In this document: positions 1-10,961 of the stretch, piece by piece
Layout: every line of letters starts with the position of its first letter
Position numbering within the stretch: the first letter of the stretch is position 1
Assembly (NCBI RefSeq): GCF_030065545.1
Contig: NZ_JASJNC010000004.1
Coordinates: forward strand, 186,001 to 250,000
Source of the DNA: Marinicella marina
GTDB lineage: Bacteria; Pseudomonadota; Gammaproteobacteria; Xanthomonadales; Marinicellaceae
DNA: 64,000 nucleotides
Reading direction: 5' to 3'
Translations under genes and position numbers: made by a program
The notes under the pieces: model-generated
Databases searched by the model: none
Seen by the model: only the letters and a program-made list of their open reading frames with translations
Told to the model about the DNA's origin: nothing

Positions 1-993
1 GAATTTCACTTTACCTAAATCACCCGCTTCACCTAATACTGTAACCACATCTGCACTGCCCCACAAGCCACGTTCTTCGGCATTGAAACAAACAAACAAA
101 ATAGAAGATTCCGTATCGTAATTACTGATGACGTTCGCAATTTCTAATACACCAGCACAACCAGAGGCGTTGTCTTCAGCACCTGGTGACGGCCGGTTCC
201 AATTAAAATCTTCATTCCTAGAATCTAAGTGCGCACCGACGACATACCAGTCATCTGGTTTAGTTACGCCTTGCTTAAAAGCTAACACATTAAAACCGAT
301 ATGATTATGTGGATCAATTCTATAAGTGTTTAAACCTAAATCATTGAATCGCCCTTCTAGCCATTCGCCAGCACCTACCATGCCCATTTCAGTTAAGCGA
401 TCATGCGAGGCCAAAATCTCAAGTTGTGAAAAATAACGGTTTTCATCAACCTGATTCAACATGGCAGCCAAAGTATCCGATTGTTGTGATTTTGTGATGT
501 TGCGATTATCAAATTGATAACTCAGTACAGTATTTTTTTTAAATGCTCGAAATTCATTGTGGCTGACCAACTTCACTTTATCGCTGAAACCTGCAGCTGC
601 CACTAATTGGTGACCACCACCTCTGAAGATTGGCTCTACTTTGGCATGTATGTCATGGCTATTTTTGACAGCGTTCTCATGTTTGGTGTCATCCGGGTCA
701 CTACTTGAACAATGCCCATTGCTTTTGAACATCAGATCTGACAAGTCAACGCTTTTCGTAGTTGCTAGTACCTGTGTATAAGAGGGCATGGTTTCAGTTG
801 AGTCATTGAAACTAACGATCATTTTATCGCCCATCTCAACCCACCAATCAACTTTGGGGTGTGATTTGATTGCGGTGACTTTTTCAGCACCTATTTTATT
901 GATTTCAAGCAATGAAATATCGGTGACTTCTGCCCAAATGTTGAAACTCAACGTCAAACAAAAGATAACAACAGCCAGAATTATTTTATGCAT
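1..993 (-). CDS. Secreted M28-family zinc peptidase (3' end outside window)
   Basis: A partial gene: the frame is open from an ATG at 993 to the window edge, giving about 331 residues with no stop. A hydrophobic signal peptide opens the protein (MHKIILAVVIFCLTLS...A). A poorly conserved stretch of roughly 190 residues, possibly a propeptide, follows. The catalytic domain then shows the M28 zinc-ligand pattern: GAHLDSR, SPGAEDNASG and NAEERGLWGS (His, Asp and the Glu-Glu pair). M28 enzymes are aminopeptidases or carboxypeptidases that bind two zinc ions, and the signal peptide suggests action in the periplasm or outside the cell. The C-terminal part, including the last ligands and any sorting domain, is missing. 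The substrate cannot be told from sequence. The neighbouring CBS-like gene is on the same strand but 186 bp away, so the two are probably separate units. Confidence 0.85.
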   Translation of the reverse strand, partial: MHKIILAVVIFCLTLSFNIWAEVTDISLLEINKIGAEKVTAIKSHPKVDWWVEMGDKMIVSFNDSTETMPSYTQVLATTKSVDLSDLMFKSNGHCSSSDPDDTKHENAVKNSHDIHAKVEPIFRGGGHQLVAAAGFSDKVKLVSHNEFRAFKKNTVLSYQFDNRNITKSQQSDTLAAMLNQVDENRYFSQLEILASHDRLTEMGMVGAGEWLEGRFNDLGLNTYRIDPHNHIGFNVLAFKQGVTKPDDWYVVGAHLDSRNEDFNWNRPSPGAEDNASGCAGVLEIANVISNYDTESSILFVCFNAEERGLWGSADVVTVLGEAGDLGKVKF

Positions 994-1179
994 AATTTTT
1001 CCTTATTAAATGATAAATACAGTTACATTGCTTAACATTTCTGAAATCATTGCGCTGAACTGGTTCCATCTAAACTGCTTAAACTGCAGTCGATTAATTA
1101 AGTCTAGGGCGATTCATTTGAATCCTATCTGAGCACATGGTCAAATAGGTATAAGTAGTTTACCCAGACACTCAATATA

Positions 1180-2556
1180 TTATTGATTCACATCCACCCG
1201 CCGCAGGTAATTCAGCAAATCAATTCGTGTGATTAAGCCCAAAAATTGGTTGTTGTCTTTGACTATAGCCACTTTACCATCATCAAATATTGGCATCAGT
1301 TTTTCCAGTGGTGTGTCGATGCTCAAAAATTCCAGGTTACTGGTCATGGCAGACTCAACCGTATCATCAAAAGCATCGGCATTTTCAAAAACTTTCATCA
1401 ACACATCGGACTCATCGATGATGCCAACAATCACATCGCCGTCCATCACCGGCATTTGCGATACATCGTACAGCTTCATGCGCTGATACACGGTCGCCAA
1501 GTTTTCACTGGGACGCATAACGATGGTGTCGTTGGATTGATACGGTCTGGAAATTAAATCACGCAAATCTCCATGCTGTTCAGTTTGGATATAACCGTTG
1601 TCCATCATCCAATAGTCATTGTACATTTTAGACAAGTATTTGTTGCCGGTGTCACAAACGAAGACCACCACATTCTTGGGCTCTGTGGCTTCCTGACAAT
1701 AATTCAAGGCAGATTGGATCAGGGTACCGGTGGATGAACCTCCCAAAATGCCTTCTTTGCACAGCAGTTCCCTGCCCGCTGCAAAACTCTCAGCATCACT
1801 GATGGCATAAGCTTTGGTTACATGAGAAAAATCACTGATACTGGGCAAAAAGTCTTCTCCAATACCCTCCACTTTCCAGCTACCACTGTCCTCACTGAGG
1901 TTGCCTTCATTGATGTATTCAGCCAATATACTACCAACCGGGTCTGCCAAAATCAGTTCTGTCTCAGGATGGTGCTCCTTCACGTACTGACTTAAGCCCG
2001 TGACCGTACCACTTGAACCCACACCGAACACAATGGCATCCACATCACCATCTAGTTGTTCAAAGATTTCAGGCGCGGTGGTTTGATAATGGGCCTTGGG
2101 GTTGTTGGGGTTAGCAAATTGATTGATAAAATAGGCACCTGGGGTTTGTTCAGCAATGGTGGCAGCCAAATCCTGGTAGTATTGTGGGTGTCCTTTGGCC
2201 ACATCTGAACGCGTCAGCACAATTTCAGCACCCATGGCCTTCAAATTAAAGATTTTCTCTTTACTCATTTTATCTGGAATAACCAGAATCAGCTTGTAGC
2301 CTTTCTGAGCAGCAACCAAAGCCAAGCCAATGCCTGTGTTTCCTGCAGTGCCCTCAACCAAGGTATCTCCTGGTTTGATGTGCCCTGCTTTCTCAGCTTC
2401 ATCGATCATCGACATGCCGATGCGGTCCTTGATTGAACCACCTGGATTCATGTTCTCAAGCTTGAGGTATAAATGACACAGGCCGGTGTCTAAATGATTG
2501 ACTTTGACCATAGGGGTGCGACCAATGAGGTCCAGCACGGAATTAACTACTTGCAT
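1180..2556 (-). CDS. Cystathionine beta-synthase-like PLP enzyme with C-terminal CBS pair
   Basis: A 458-residue fold-type II PLP enzyme. Residues 1-320 form the catalytic core: the Schiff-base lysine lies in GGSIKDRIG, the asparagine loop is EGTAGNTGIGLA, the phosphate-binding Gly/Ser loop is GVGSSGTVTGL, and a GILGGSSTGT motif follows. Residues about 335-455 form two CBS motifs, normally a regulatory module. Enzymes of this layout condense serine or an activated serine with homocysteine or sulfide. The CBS pair and the length favour cystathionine beta-synthase (transsulfuration) over plain cysteine synthase, which lacks the tandem CBS tail. There is no N-terminal heme-binding extension as in animal enzymes. 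No cystathionine gamma-lyase gene adjoins it, so the pathway direction is inferred from the family only. Confidence 0.85.
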   Translation of the reverse strand: MQVVNSVLDLIGRTPMVKVNHLDTGLCHLYLKLENMNPGGSIKDRIGMSMIDEAEKAGHIKPGDTLVEGTAGNTGIGLALVAAQKGYKLILVIPDKMSKEKIFNLKAMGAEIVLTRSDVAKGHPQYYQDLAATIAEQTPGAYFINQFANPNNPKAHYQTTAPEIFEQLDGDVDAIVFGVGSSGTVTGLSQYVKEHHPETELILADPVGSILAEYINEGNLSEDSGSWKVEGIGEDFLPSISDFSHVTKAYAISDAESFAAGRELLCKEGILGGSSTGTLIQSALNYCQEATEPKNVVVFVCDTGNKYLSKMYNDYWMMDNGYIQTEQHGDLRDLISRPYQSNDTIVMRPSENLATVYQRMKLYDVSQMPVMDGDVIVGIIDESDVLMKVFENADAFDDTVESAMTSNLEFLSIDTPLEKLMPIFDDGKVAIVKDNNQFLGLITRIDLLNYLRRVDVNQ

Positions 2557-2599
2557 ATATGTCCCACGATAATTGTGATTTTAGATAAGGTTATGAGCC

Positions 2600-3568
2600 T
2601 TACTGATTCAAAATAATGATATCTACCCGGCGATTTTTGGCTTTGCCTGCTTCGGTGTTGTTATCTGCCACAGGTAAAGATTCGCCCATACCGATGGCTT
2701 CTATCCTTGATGAATTGATACCATAATCCACCAACAGTGACTTGACCGCATCTGCCCTTTGCTGTGATAGATTGAGATTAAAAGCATCACTGCCAGATGA
2801 GTCTGTGTGACCTTCGATGCGAATGTTGCGCTCTGGATATCCATCAATGAAATCCAAAACTTTGGTAAAATTATCCACTGCACCTTGTTTGATGTTGGCC
2901 GATGCTGAGTCAAATACAAAGTCACCCAAAGTCATGACCAACCCATCTACCGTCTCTCTGGCAGCCAAAGATTCCAGTTGTCGTCTCAAAGCATCAATTT
3001 CTTCAAAAGCCAAATCAGCCTCTTGTTTGGCCAAGTCTGCCACTTTTTTCTGCGCTTGCGCATATTCTTGTGCTGCAGCCAATTCTGCTTGTGTCAATTC
3101 CTTTTCACTGGCTATTTGATCTGCTAATTCTAAAGCCCGTTGTTTTTCAAGCCTTTCTCGCTCTATTTCCTCCGCCCTTAAACTCAACTGCAATTGAGCA
3201 CGATCGGCTTCTAACCTGGCCACAGCTGCTTCAGTTTTAAGGGTCTCGATATTCAGCTCGTTGAGCTTTTTATCTTCCGTGCTGAGTTGTTCATCCAGAT
3301 ATTCAGACTCAGCCACCATGCGGGCTTTGATCAATGAATTTCTGGCCATGTATACAGCATGTTCCTTAACTTTTCCGCGTTGATTGTAAAGTGCCTCTAT
3401 GGCGGTTTTGGCTGTCGATTTTTCGCCTTTGGCATAAGGTTTGTACTTCTCATCAGTGATGAAATTATCAAACTCAATGCGCAATGCTTCTAGTTCGAGG
3501 TTCTTCTTAGCAGCCATAGTTGGCTGAATCAAACTGAAAAAAATCACCACAAAAAATATTATTCTCAT
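2600..3568 (-). CDS. OmpA-family peptidoglycan-binding envelope protein with coiled coil
   Basis: A 322-residue exported protein. A signal peptide (about residues 1-19, ending TMAA) is followed by a long charged alpha-helical/coiled-coil stretch (about 25-200) rich in Ala, Glu, Leu and Lys. The C-terminal 110 residues are an OmpA-like domain: a start near VFDSASANIK, the peptidoglycan-binding core IEGHTDSSGSD, then LSQQRADAVKSLL and AKNRRVDI. Such domains bind the diaminopimelate of peptidoglycan non-covalently. The gene overlaps the upstream lipoprotein gene by 4 nt (ATGA), so they are co-translated and probably work together as an outer-membrane-to-wall tether. The specific role is unknown; there is no outer-membrane beta-barrel domain. 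Confidence 0.85.
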   Translation of the reverse strand: MRIIFFVVIFFSLIQPTMAAKKNLELEALRIEFDNFITDEKYKPYAKGEKSTAKTAIEALYNQRGKVKEHAVYMARNSLIKARMVAESEYLDEQLSTEDKKLNELNIETLKTEAAVARLEADRAQLQLSLRAEEIERERLEKQRALELADQIASEKELTQAELAAAQEYAQAQKKVADLAKQEADLAFEEIDALRRQLESLAARETVDGLVMTLGDFVFDSASANIKQGAVDNFTKVLDFIDGYPERNIRIEGHTDSSGSDAFNLNLSQQRADAVKSLLVDYGINSSRIEAIGMGESLPVADNNTEAGKAKNRRVDIIILNQ

Positions 3569-4017
3569 TGTAAGCGCTCCTGCAATTCCAGTAAGTAGAC
3601 TTGTGCGGCTGAAACTTGATCACGTTTATCTAACAGTTCATTATTTTTGCGATTCAAAGTTGCTCTGAGTTTGGCAACCTCAATATCGGCATATATTTGA
3701 GCGGTGTATTGTGCCTCTAATTTTCGCTTGCGGTCGGCTTTGGCCTTTTTCGCCAGTTGTAACTTTTCTTTGATGAATTTTATTTCCAAAGGTGCCGCAT
3801 CTGCCACAGGTGAGTTAACCACAGCTGCCACATCACTCTCTAATTTAAAGAATGAATCATCGTCAATTTTTGTCCCACCAGGTGAACCACAACCAGAAAG
3901 AAGGGTCAAAAGCAGCAATTGGCAGGCTAAAACCAGTGTTTTTGTTGGTTCTGTCCTTATATTTCGCTTTATCAGTTTGTTTAAAGCCTTTGATTTAACT
4001 ATAATTTGATTCATCAT
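3565..4017 (-). CDS. Small DUF4398-like lipoprotein
   Basis: The protein has a hydrophobic leader ending in LLLLTLLSGCG, a good lipobox with the lipidated cysteine in SGC. A mature helical region rich in Lys, Ala and Glu follows. It resembles the DUF4398-type lipoproteins often found beside OmpA-like proteins; that family name is a tentative match. The longest frame begins at a TTG at 4032, but the tandem ATGs at 4017/4014 are the more natural starts. Neither has a clear Shine-Dalgarno sequence. The divergent transglycosylase gene starts at 4039, so the two promoters must overlap coding sequence. The gene overlaps the OmpA-like gene by 4 nt. Function is inferred only: an outer-membrane-anchored partner of the OmpA-like protein. 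Confidence 0.7.
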   Translation of the reverse strand: MMNQIIVKSKALNKLIKRNIRTEPTKTLVLACQLLLLTLLSGCGSPGGTKIDDDSFFKLESDVAAVVNSPVADAAPLEIKFIKEKLQLAKKAKADRKRKLEAQYTAQIYADIEVAKLRATLNRKNNELLDKRDQVSAAQVYLLELQERLQ

Positions 4018-4038
4018 AAATTTATTACACAACCATTA

Positions 4039-4719
4039 ATGACAATGCTTTGCCGATTCAGTTTTTATTTTTTTGTTGCCGCAGTCTTTTTATTTTCAGT
4101 CAGTGACACTTTTGCCGCCAAAAACTTAAAAGTCTATAAGCATGTTGATAAAGATGGAATTATACACTATTCATCTAAAAAGCCTGCCGGTAAATCCTAT
4201 TCAATCATGAATGTCAGATGCCCTGAATGTTCGGCTTGGCGAAACGCCGTCAATTGGCAGACCACACCATTAATTTTAGGCAAATTTACTCAAGAAATTT
4301 ATACCGCAGCAGAAAAACATGATTTGAATCCAGCTTTATTGAAAGCCGTCATTCATGCTGAATCGGCATTTAAACCACAAGCCGTTTCCTCTGCTGGCGC
4401 CCAAGGACTGATGCAATTGATGCCACTGACCCAAAAAACCTATCAAGTAACTAATCCTTATAACCCAGCACAGAACATCAATGGTGGCGCTGCTTATTTG
4501 CGTCATTTAAAGAATACCTACAGCACCATGGATGTATATTTAGCGGCCTACAATTCGGGTGAAACCGCGGTTGAAAGGTATGGTCGAACCATTCCACCTT
4601 TTCCTGAAACCCAAGAATACGTGCGGCGGGTCAAAATTTTATATGCCCGCTACCAACGCAACCTCAGTGCCGCCAACAATCCAAACACCCAACCCTATAT
4701 CGGCGCAAGCAGCCGTTAA
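4039..4719 (+). CDS. Secreted SLT-type lytic murein transglycosylase with DUF4124-like N-terminus
   Basis: A signal peptide (ending SVSDTFA) is followed by a DUF4124-like segment (VYKHVDKDGIIHYSSKKP) and then an SLT/lysozyme-like domain. The catalytic glutamate lies in HAESAFKPQA and is followed by the classical SSAGAQGLMQLMP motif, NINGGAAYLRHL and LAAYNSGETAVERYG. Enzymes of this family cleave the MurNAc-GlcNAc bond of peptidoglycan with formation of an anhydro end. I chose the ATG at 4039; the frame extends to a TTG at 4006, but that would put 11 polar residues before the signal peptide. The next gene begins 3 nt after the stop, so it is probably translationally linked. Confidence 0.88.
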   Translation: MTMLCRFSFYFFVAAVFLFSVSDTFAAKNLKVYKHVDKDGIIHYSSKKPAGKSYSIMNVRCPECSAWRNAVNWQTTPLILGKFTQEIYTAAEKHDLNPALLKAVIHAESAFKPQAVSSAGAQGLMQLMPLTQKTYQVTNPYNPAQNINGGAAYLRHLKNTYSTMDVYLAAYNSGETAVERYGRTIPPFPETQEYVRRVKILYARYQRNLSAANNPNTQPYIGASSR

Positions 4720-4722
4720 TAT

Positions 4723-5391
4723 TTGAACTTGTCTGAAATACCCACCGGAAACGCATTCCGATTAAGTGGTACACAACTGTGTTTGGTTATTGGCGCGCCA
4801 ATGATTTGGCTGGTTCTATGGCTAGCTCTGTTGGGCATGTATCCCTTAGATAGCACTGTGACACCCAATCTTTTGATTCATGGCAGCTCCCTGTTGCTGG
4901 TTGTTTTGTTAGTTAAAAAATTCACCAACCAGATCAAAAATCCGCTGCTTCTAAAAGCGCCAGACTGGACTTGGGTACTTATTGCTGTTGCTGTAGCTGT
5001 CTTGTATTGGGGATTCGATCATTGGATGATGCATGAACTTTGGCAAATAGATTCCAGTGTTGCAATCAAAACTTGGCAAAGCAACAACATGGACTACCTG
5101 CCGCTGAGTGTATTGATCAGTACAGTTTTGTTAGCGCCGGCTTTTGAAGAAATACTGTTCAGAGGAGTTGTGTTTAACCAGCTCAATATGCGTCTTAATT
5201 CCGTTATTGCCGCATCGTTTTCCGCCGGCTTTTTTGCTTTGATACATTGGAGTTGGCCAGCATTCATCAGCCTTTTTTTTGCTGGACTGCTCTATGCCTG
5301 GTTGTTGGCTCGTGCCAAAAGCTTGTGGATCCCCATGCTGGCACATGTGGTTCATAACTTAATGACTTATTTGGTTTTTATTGGTCAATGA
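4723..5391 (+). CDS. CPBP-family intramembrane metalloprotease
   Basis: A 222-residue polytopic membrane protein with the CAAX-protease/bacteriocin-processing (CPBP, Abi) motifs: EEILFRG (motif 1, catalytic Glu pair and Arg), FALIHWSW (motif 2, His) and [11 protein letters not shown] (motif 3, HxxxN). About six hydrophobic segments are visible. Family members are membrane-embedded glutamic or metallo-type proteases; bacterial substrates are mostly unknown. The start is a TTG at 4723, 3 nt after the transglycosylase stop, with no better in-frame ATG before the first membrane segment. The 3' end overlaps tadA on the other strand by 33 bp. No bacteriocin genes are nearby, so a role in immunity is not supported. 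Confidence 0.85.
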   Translation: MNLSEIPTGNAFRLSGTQLCLVIGAPMIWLVLWLALLGMYPLDSTVTPNLLIHGSSLLLVVLLVKKFTNQIKNPLLLKAPDWTWVLIAVAVAVLYWGFDHWMMHELWQIDSSVAIKTWQSNNMDYLPLSVLISTVLLAPAFEEILFRGVVFNQLNMRLNSVIAASFSAGFFALIHWSWPAFISLFFAGLLYAWLLARAKSLWIPMLAHVVHNLMTYLVFIGQ

Positions 5392-5871
5392 AGCGGCCTT
5401 CTTTTCGCTTCTTTTCTGGCTAAAGAAGTCACTGATAATCTCTCCACACGCTGCAGCTAACACACCTCCGGTGGCATTGATTATGTGGTTATTGAAAGGT
5501 TTAAGCAGATGCGATTCAACACTCTCTATCACCCCAGTTTTAGTATCACTGGCACCATAAACCAACCTTTTCAATCGAGCATGAACACAAGCGCCAGCGC
5601 ACATGCTACAAGGTTCAAGGGTAACAAATAACTCACAATCGATTAATCGGTAATTGCCAATTGCTTTTGCGGCTTGACGCAAGGCCAATACTTCTGCGTG
5701 AGCTGTAGGATCATTCAAAGTAATGACTTGGTTGTGAGCTCGGGCAATGATCTGATTGTCATGAACCACCACTGCACCCACAGGCACCTCATCCGCTTGC
5801 GCAGCGGCTTTCGCTTGTGCCAATGCAGCAAGCATGAACTGTTCATCACTTTGAGGGTTGCTTATTCCCAT
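5359..5871 (-). CDS. tadA: tRNA-specific adenosine deaminase (A34 to inosine)
   Basis: TadA deaminates the wobble adenosine of tRNA-Arg(ACG) to inosine. This 170-residue protein has the zinc-dependent deaminase motifs: H58-A-E60 (NDPTAHAEV, with E60 the proton shuttle) and P87-C-S-M-C91 ([11 protein letters not shown]), plus the N-terminal helix and VPVGAVVV strand. A short basic tail of about 20 residues follows the conserved core. The ATG at 5871 overlaps the guaA stop by 10 nt, so it is translated as the last gene of a guaB-guaA-tadA unit. This gene order is common in gammaproteobacteria. Its 3' end runs 33 bp into the convergent CPBP protease gene. Confidence 0.95.
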   Translation of the reverse strand: MGISNPQSDEQFMLAALAQAKAAAQADEVPVGAVVVHDNQIIARAHNQVITLNDPTAHAEVLALRQAAKAIGNYRLIDCELFVTLEPCSMCAGACVHARLKRLVYGASDTKTGVIESVESHLLKPFNNHIINATGGVLAAACGEIISDFFSQKRSEKKAASLTNKNQISH

Positions 5872-7415
5872 TCAATGGTGGCAGGCGGCTTACTTGAAAC
5901 ATCATAAACCACTCGAGAAACCTTATCTATCTCATTGATAATCCTGCGTGATACTAAATCAATGAATTCATACGGTAAATGCGCCCATCGCGCGGTCATG
6001 AAATCAATGGTTTCCACCGCTCGTAATGCAATCACGTATTCATATCGACGAGCGTCACCGACAACCCCTACTGATTTAACTGGTAAAAACACCGCGAATG
6101 CCTGACTGGTTTTGTCATAGAGGTTATGATTCCGCAGTTCTTCAATAAATATGTGATCAGCGCGGGCCAAAACATCGGCGTATTCTGCTTTAACCTCACC
6201 CAGGATGCGTACGCCCAAACCTGGTCCTGGGAACGGGTGGCGATAAACCATTTCAGGTGCCAAACCTAAATTGACTCCCAATTTACGCACTTCATCTTTA
6301 AATAAGTCTTTCAAGGGCTCGATCAGCTTTAATGCCAAGTCTGCTGGCAGGCCACCCACATTATGATGCGATTTAATGACGTGTGCTTTGCCTGTGCTGG
6401 ACGCTGCTGATTCGATTACATCTGGGTAAATGGTACCCTGTGCCAGCCATTGAATGTCATCCAGTTCTTTGGCTTGCTGTTCAAAAATACGGATAAATAG
6501 TTCACCAATAATTTTACGCTTTTTCTCAGGATCTGATTCACCTGCCAAGGCCTTGAAGTACATGTCTTGGGCGTTAACACGGATAACATTGATGTCCATT
6601 TTATCAGCCATGGTTTGCATCACCTGATCTCCTTCTTCAAAACGCAGCAAACCGGTATCAACAAACACACAAACCAACTGCTTGCCTATGGCTTTGTGTA
6701 ACAAAGCAGCCACTACAGATGAATCCACTCCTCCAGACAGTCCCAGCAAGACTTTTTCATCGCCAACTAATTGTTTGATGTTTTCTACATGAGTATCAAT
6801 GATGTTATCGGTTTTCCACAGATTTTCACAGCCACAAATGGCATGAACAAACTGGGATAAAATTTCACGACCATCAGCGGTATGCTCCACTTCTGGGTGA
6901 AATTGTACGCCATAAATCGGCAACTCCTGGTGCTGACAGGCAGCAAAAGGTGTCGATGAAGTATGCGCAATGGGATGGAATGAATCAGCCAAAGACTTGA
7001 CCTTATCACCATGACTCATCCACACATCCATGGTTGTTTTATTGACTTGTGAAAACAAGTCAGACGATCCAGTTACATTGACTTGAGCATAGCCGAACTC
7101 TTTGTCTTCTGAGCCCTCAACCACCCCACCATAGTATTGGTTCAAAAGTTGCATGCCGTAGCAGATTCCCAAAACGGGGACACCCAATTCAATCACCACC
7201 TCATTCAATGTCGGGGCATTTTCCATATGCACTGATTCGGGACCACCGGAAAGAATGATGCCTTCAGGGTCAAAGGCTTTAATGTCAGCAGTGGCTGCGT
7301 CCCAGGCGTATATTTCACAGTAAACATCCAGTTCCCTGACGCGACGGGCAATCAATTGGGTGTACTGCGAACCATAGTCTAAAATCAGTATTTTGCTTTG
7401 CTTGATATCCATCAT
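5862..7415 (-). CDS. guaA: GMP synthase (glutamine-hydrolysing)
   Basis: GuaA converts XMP, glutamine and ATP to GMP. The 517-residue protein has an N-terminal class I glutamine amidotransferase domain (nucleophile Cys near residue 85 in GICYGMQ; His/Glu in [10 protein letters not shown]). An ATP pyrophosphatase domain follows with the PP-loop [10 protein letters not shown], and then the C-terminal dimerisation domain ending PPATIEWE. The length matches the family (E. coli 525). Two adjacent ATGs (7415, 7412) are possible; the AGGA at 7419-7422 is better spaced from the second. Only 12 nt separate it from guaB, so the two guanine-nucleotide genes form one operon, with tadA overlapping at the end. 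Confidence 0.97.
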   Translation of the reverse strand: MMDIKQSKILILDYGSQYTQLIARRVRELDVYCEIYAWDAATADIKAFDPEGIILSGGPESVHMENAPTLNEVVIELGVPVLGICYGMQLLNQYYGGVVEGSEDKEFGYAQVNVTGSSDLFSQVNKTTMDVWMSHGDKVKSLADSFHPIAHTSSTPFAACQHQELPIYGVQFHPEVEHTADGREILSQFVHAICGCENLWKTDNIIDTHVENIKQLVGDEKVLLGLSGGVDSSVVAALLHKAIGKQLVCVFVDTGLLRFEEGDQVMQTMADKMDINVIRVNAQDMYFKALAGESDPEKKRKIIGELFIRIFEQQAKELDDIQWLAQGTIYPDVIESAASSTGKAHVIKSHHNVGGLPADLALKLIEPLKDLFKDEVRKLGVNLGLAPEMVYRHPFPGPGLGVRILGEVKAEYADVLARADHIFIEELRNHNLYDKTSQAFAVFLPVKSVGVVGDARRYEYVIALRAVETIDFMTARWAHLPYEFIDLVSRRIINEIDKVSRVVYDVSSKPPATIEWE

Positions 7416-7427
7416 ATGTCCTGTGAG

Positions 7428-8912
<1,485 letters not shown>

Positions 8913-8922
8913 TTAGCGGCGT

Positions 8923-8951
8923 ATTCTAACACACTATCACTGTTGAAAGCA
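8923..8951 (-). promoter_or_regulatory. Possible guaB promoter
   Basis: Reading the minus strand, TGCTTT (8951-8946) and TAGAAT (8928-8923) are separated by 17 nt, about 35 nt before the guaB ATG. The -10 is fair and the -35 is poor. This is a visual match only; the 250-bp gap shared with the divergent xseA gene could hold other promoters. Confidence 0.35.
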
Positions 8952-9137
8952 CAATACTGGACCGCAAAGCAATAACATATAATTGATTAATTTTTTAAAG
9001 GTAATGTACTGATCATGACAGCCTGATTATGTGATGTGTTTTGTACACTTGCCTTAATGCCAGCGAAGTTATAAGCTGATCTAAAATTTACATCTAACTG
9101 CAAACAACACCCGCTACCAAACTATAACTTTGAACCC

Positions 9138-10478
9138 ATGAACACACAACCAGGACAAACAACACAAAATGCTTTCTCACCCTCAGCCCTTAATCAAATA
9201 TTGAAAAAGCACTTGAATGAACAGTTTGGTAGCTTTTGGCTCACTGGTGAGATTTTTGAACTCTACCAATCTCCCGCTGGCCACAAATATTTCACCTTAA
9301 AAGACAGCCAATCTGGCATCAAATGTGTGATGTTCAAACAAAAACAAAACACACCTCTGGCCAAGGGCTCGCAAGTAATCATCTTGGGAAATTTATCTTT
9401 ATATACACCTAAGGGCGATTTACAAGTCAATGTTTTGCGCATCATGGATGCCGGCAAAGGCGATTTAGCACAACAATTTATGTTGCTGAAACAAAAACTG
9501 CAACAAGCCGGTTTGTTTGAACAAAAAAACAAACAACAACTACCATCAATGATTGGCTCATTGGCTATCGTCACCTCACCTAAAGGTGCTGCACTACAAG
9601 ACATCCTTAATATAATCAAATCACAAAACCCTTTGATTGAAATTACACTTTATCCCACCCCAGTTCAGGGCGAGGATGCCGCCCCAAAAATCAACCATGC
9701 GCTGAGGGTCGCAGATGAGGCAAACCACGATGCCATATTATTGACCAGAGGTGGTGGTTCAAAAGAAGACTTGTGGACTTTTAACGATGAATTCTTAGCC
9801 CACCAAATCGCACAACTTGAAACACCGGTAATCAGTGCCGTGGGGCATGAAACAGATGAATCCATCAGCGACTTGGTGGCGGATGTCACTTGCATCACAC
9901 CCAGTGCGGCAGCGCAACTCATCAGCGGTGATTTCAGACAGTCTAAACACCTTCTGACACAACAAAAACAACTGCTTTCCCTACTCGTTCAGGATAAATT
10001 GCGCCTGTTTCAACAACAAGTGGACAGCAGGGGCCATGCCATTGAAAAACGTCATCCAAGCAATCTATTGAAACAACAAGAAGCAGCATTAGGCACGGCC
10101 GAACAAAAACTCAATAACAGTTTCAGTAGCAAGTGGCTGGCTTTGAAAAACAATTACCAACATCTGCATACTGCCCTGATTAATAATGAACCTGATTTAA
10201 TTATCCAACATCAACGCCTGAAGCAATTTCGACAACAGCTCTCTAACAACATCAAATCACAGCTCAGTGACAGCCACCAAGCATTGCAACTGTCGATCAA
10301 CGATTTGAATCATCAAAACCCATTGAATGTGCTGGCCAGAGGGTTCAGCATCACCTCACGCAAACAAGATAACAAAGTCATAACCGACATATCTCAAGTG
10401 AAAGATGGGGATGAGGTAGTAACTCAGTTAAAATCTGGTAGAATAAGCGCCAAAATTTTTGAACGTTTAGAAAAATGA
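9138..10478 (+). CDS. xseA: Exodeoxyribonuclease VII large subunit
   Basis: XseA is the catalytic subunit of ExoVII, which degrades single-stranded DNA from both ends. The 446-residue protein has an N-terminal OB-fold (about 15-110: FWLTGEI, KYFTLKDSQSGIKCVMF). The catalytic region carries the family signature LLTRGGGSKEDLWTFNDE, then PVISAVGHETDESISDLVAD, and a long helical C-terminal coiled coil precedes the final barrel segment (NPLNVLARGFSIT). The length agrees with E. coli XseA (456). The small subunit gene xseB is not adjacent, which is usual in gammaproteobacteria. The gene is divergent from guaB, again a familiar arrangement. Confidence 0.95.
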   Translation: MNTQPGQTTQNAFSPSALNQILKKHLNEQFGSFWLTGEIFELYQSPAGHKYFTLKDSQSGIKCVMFKQKQNTPLAKGSQVIILGNLSLYTPKGDLQVNVLRIMDAGKGDLAQQFMLLKQKLQQAGLFEQKNKQQLPSMIGSLAIVTSPKGAALQDILNIIKSQNPLIEITLYPTPVQGEDAAPKINHALRVADEANHDAILLTRGGGSKEDLWTFNDEFLAHQIAQLETPVISAVGHETDESISDLVADVTCITPSAAAQLISGDFRQSKHLLTQQKQLLSLLVQDKLRLFQQQVDSRGHAIEKRHPSNLLKQQEAALGTAEQKLNNSFSSKWLALKNNYQHLHTALINNEPDLIIQHQRLKQFRQQLSNNIKSQLSDSHQALQLSINDLNHQNPLNVLARGFSITSRKQDNKVITDISQVKDGDEVVTQLKSGRISAKIFERLEK

Positions 10479-10523
10479 ATACTCTAATCGCTCAAATTAC
10501 CAATTAACGAGGATATTTTACCT

Positions 10524-10961
10524 ATGACAACACAATCAAAATCAGTATTATTACCATTTTTAGTCGTTGCAGCCATCATTTTTGTGGCGGCTCTGGTGTG
10601 GAAAATGGTTGGTTCTGATGAACCAGTAACCAGCACAACTGAGGTGGCAGTAACTGAAGCCAAACCTGCGGTGAAAGCGACAACTAACAACAACCCGCAA
10701 CCAGTTATTGAAGTTGTTGATTATGATGAACCAGCGCCGCTGATTGAACCGGTTACCCTAACTGAAGAAGAGCAGCAAGCCATCAGAGAACAAACCAGTG
10801 CCAACATGGGTTTCGGCATGAGATTCCCAACGGTAGAGAGAGCCATAGAGGGCTTGAAAGTTTTGCGCGAAAATGGCAATGATGATGTGGCAGAAAAATT
10901 AATTGTTTATATCAACACTCAATTTCCCAACGAATCCATCCCAGCTGATTTAATTGACTAA
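10524..10961 (+). CDS. Small single-pass membrane protein of unknown function
   Basis: A 145-residue protein I do not recognise. Residues about 9-27 form one transmembrane helix (LLPFLVVAAIIFVAALVW) after a short polar start, so it is probably an inner-membrane protein with the rest outside. A Thr/Val/Pro/Glu-rich linker (about 30-85) leads to a compact helical C-terminus (about 90-145). It follows xseA by 45 bp, with a GAGGA rather far (about 12 nt) from the ATG. Its stop overlaps the TTG start of the YigZ homologue by 8 nt, so the two are probably translated together. No function can be assigned. Confidence 0.7.
   Translation: MTTQSKSVLLPFLVVAAIIFVAALVWKMVGSDEPVTSTTEVAVTEAKPAVKATTNNNPQPVIEVVDYDEPAPLIEPVTLTEEEQQAIREQTSANMGFGMRFPTVERAIEGLKVLRENGNDDVAEKLIVYINTQFPNESIPADLID

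Noticed and set aside
788-1009. 73-aa plus-strand frame
   Set aside because: It is antisense to the N-terminal coding region of the M28 peptidase, which has a signal peptide and family motifs downstream.
1171-1185. TCAATA-TAT-TATTGA inverted repeat at the end of the CBS-like gene
   Set aside because: Only six AT-rich pairs and no U-run; too weak to call a terminator.
4723-5391. CPBP protease as a bacteriocin-immunity or phage-defence gene
   Set aside because: No bacteriocin, toxin or other defence gene adjoins it; it follows a transglycosylase gene by 3 nt.
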